The translations under genes were made by a program, and so were the position numbers. A DNA stretch of 32,100 bases from an uncultured Oscillospiraceae bacterium (GTDB taxonomy: Bacteria; Bacillota; Clostridia; Oscillospirales; Oscillospiraceae). Positions 30,997 through 32,100 of this stretch are shown in pieces. The notes below the pieces were generated by a model. The model worked only from the letters and a program-made list of their open reading frames with translations, was not told where the DNA came from and did not search any database. The stretch lies in the NCBI GenBank assembly GCA_944387285.1, contig CALXEH010000028.1:1-32100 (forward strand), written 5' to 3'. Every line of letters starts with the position of its first letter. Positions within the stretch are counted from its first letter, which is position 1.

Positions 30997-32100
30997 TGGA
31001 GCTTAAAGGCAAGAGCGTATCGCCGGGCATAGCCATGGGCGCTGCCCTGGTCTACCGGCCCTTCGCGCCCTGTATAAATGAAGACCCGCTGCCCGAGGGC
31101 GGCGAGGCCGAGGCGCTGCGCCGCTACGACGAGGCGCTGGAACGCGCCGGGCGCGAGCTCTCCGAGCTCGAGGCGCGGCTCACGGCGGATGAGCCCGACA
31201 AGGCCGCCGTCTTCGCGGCGCACAGGGATATCCTGTGCGACCCGGCCATGGACGAGGAGATACGGAACCTCGTGCGCACTGAACATCTCTCGCCCGACTG
31301 CGCGGCGGCGAGGGTCTACGACATGTTCCGCGCCGTGCTCTCGCGCTCCAAAAACAAGCTCATGCGCGAGCGGGCTTCGGACCTCGCGGACGTGAAGCTC
31401 AGGCTGCTGCGCTGCTGGGCCGGTGAGCCCGAGCGCTCGCTGGCGAGCCTCGCCGGGCCGGTCGTCGTCGTGGCGGAGGAGCTCTTCCCCTCGGACACCG
31501 CGGGCCTTGACCGTAAAAACGTGCTGGGCATCGTCACCGAGACCGGCGGCGCCACCTCGCACACGGCGATAATCGCACGCGGCTACGAGATCCCCGCCGT
31601 CCTGGGCGTCGAGGGCGCGACGGAGCGCATACGCGAGGGCGAATTTATCATCTGCGACGCCGAGCGCGGGCTCATATTCACGGAGCCCTGCGCCGGAGAG
31701 ATAAAAGACTGCGAGGCCCGCGCCGCGGCCTTCAGGGAGAGGGCCGAAAACGAGCGCAAATTCCTCAGGGCCGTGCCCGTGACGCGGGACGGCACAAGGA
31801 TAGAGATACTGCTGAACATCGGCTCCGGCGCCGGCCCAGAGCTGGAACGCGCGGAGTTCTCCGACGGCAGCGGGCTGTTCAGGACAGAGTTCCTCTACCA
31901 GAGCGGCGAGCGCCTGCCCGACGAGGCCGAGCAGTTTGAGGCGTATAAGAAGGTGCTGGCCGCCTTCGGCGGCAAAGCCGTGACGCTCATGACGATGGAC
32001 ATAGGCGGCGACAAGCAGATACCGGCGCTGGAGCTGCCCAAGGAGGAGAACCCCTTCCTCGGCCTGCGCGGCCTGCGGCTCTCGCTCGAGCGCGAGGCGG
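30996..32100 (+). CDS. PTS Enzyme I (phosphoenolpyruvate-protein phosphotransferase), 3' end outside window
   Basis: The first ~368 residues are present. N-terminal HPr-binding part from KGKSVSPGIAMGAALVY, the phospho-His domain with GGATSHTAIIARG (His189), then the start of the PEP-binding TIM barrel (NIGSGAGPELE, GLFRTEFLY, TMDIGGDKQIP). Enzyme I transfers phosphate from PEP to HPr and starts the PTS chain. ATG 30996 shares one base with the HAD stop and follows GAGGGAGG. A copy inside a sugar operon, away from ptsH, suggests a dedicated paralogue; an HPr gene could lie past the window edge. Confidence 0.95.
   Translation, partial: MELKGKSVSPGIAMGAALVYRPFAPCINEDPLPEGGEAEALRRYDEALERAGRELSELEARLTADEPDKAAVFAAHRDILCDPAMDEEIRNLVRTEHLSPDCAAARVYDMFRAVLSRSKNKLMRERASDLADVKLRLLRCWAGEPERSLASLAGPVVVVAEELFPSDTAGLDRKNVLGIVTETGGATSHTAIIARGYEIPAVLGVEGATERIREGEFIICDAERGLIFTEPCAGEIKDCEARAAAFRERAENERKFLRAVPVTRDGTRIEILLNIGSGAGPELERAEFSDGSGLFRTEFLYQSGERLPDEAEQFEAYKKVLAAFGGKAVTLMTMDIGGDKQIPALELPKEENPFLGLRGLRLSLEREA

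Overview
The window looks like chromosomal DNA from a high-GC, low-GC-lineage-type Firmicute: a Clostridia member, probably a gut Oscillospirales or Christensenellales relative (tentative, from gene content only). Reasons are a Spo0A-type regulator, strong sigma-A promoters with 16-18 bp spacers, AGGAGG ribosome sites, a zinc-type L33 followed by secE-nusG-rplK-rplA, split transketolase, DegV and CapA proteins, and GlpP. Coding DNA is strongly GC-rich at third positions, so long open frames lie antisense to real genes and were discarded.

Layout. 1-1623 (minus): a nucleoside phosphorylase of DeoD type with an altered base site, then a BMP-family substrate-binding lipoprotein cut by the window edge. 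1624-7716 (minus): a five-gene Dpp/Opp-type peptide transporter operon (binding protein, two permeases, two ATPases) ending in a Crp/Fnr-type regulator. 7775-8761 (minus): spo0A with its terminator, promoter and a 0A box; its receiver domain lacks the phosphoacceptor Asp. 8837-9518 (minus): a four-helix membrane protein and a 64-residue XRE regulator. 9544-15424 (minus): a glycerol-type cluster consisting of a GlpP-GlpK in-frame fusion behind a leader terminator, a base-composition outlier encoding a membrane alpha/beta hydrolase, a second leader terminator, a glycerol-1-phosphate dehydrogenase and a LOG-family phosphoribohydrolase. 15530-17389 (minus): split transketolase. 17431-19681 (plus): DegV and CapA proteins. 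19650-22056 (minus): rpmG-secE-nusG-rplK-rplA. 22057-22354: a structured, gene-free stretch. 22355-24124 (plus): folC and ruvX. 24127-24918 (minus): a GntR/UTRA repressor, divergent from 25058 to the window end (plus): a PTS sugar operon with IIA, SIS protein, IIB, IIC, second SIS isomerase, GatZ/KbaZ-type protein, HAD phosphatase and a dedicated Enzyme I.

The most notable points are: (1) a GlpP-GlpK fusion that has lost the end of GlpP and about 75 N-terminal residues of GlpK, sitting behind a leader terminator of the kind GlpP controls; (2) Spo0A with Glu in place of the phosphorylated Asp and a degraded acidic pocket; (3) a PTS operon in which IIC carries a frameshift and an amber codon and the SIS isomerase a frameshift, while the other genes are open; (4) a DeoD-type enzyme that keeps the phosphate site but lacks the catalytic Asp204 and Arg217 equivalents. 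The frameshifts and the fusion could be true decay or assembly errors, and read-level checks would decide.
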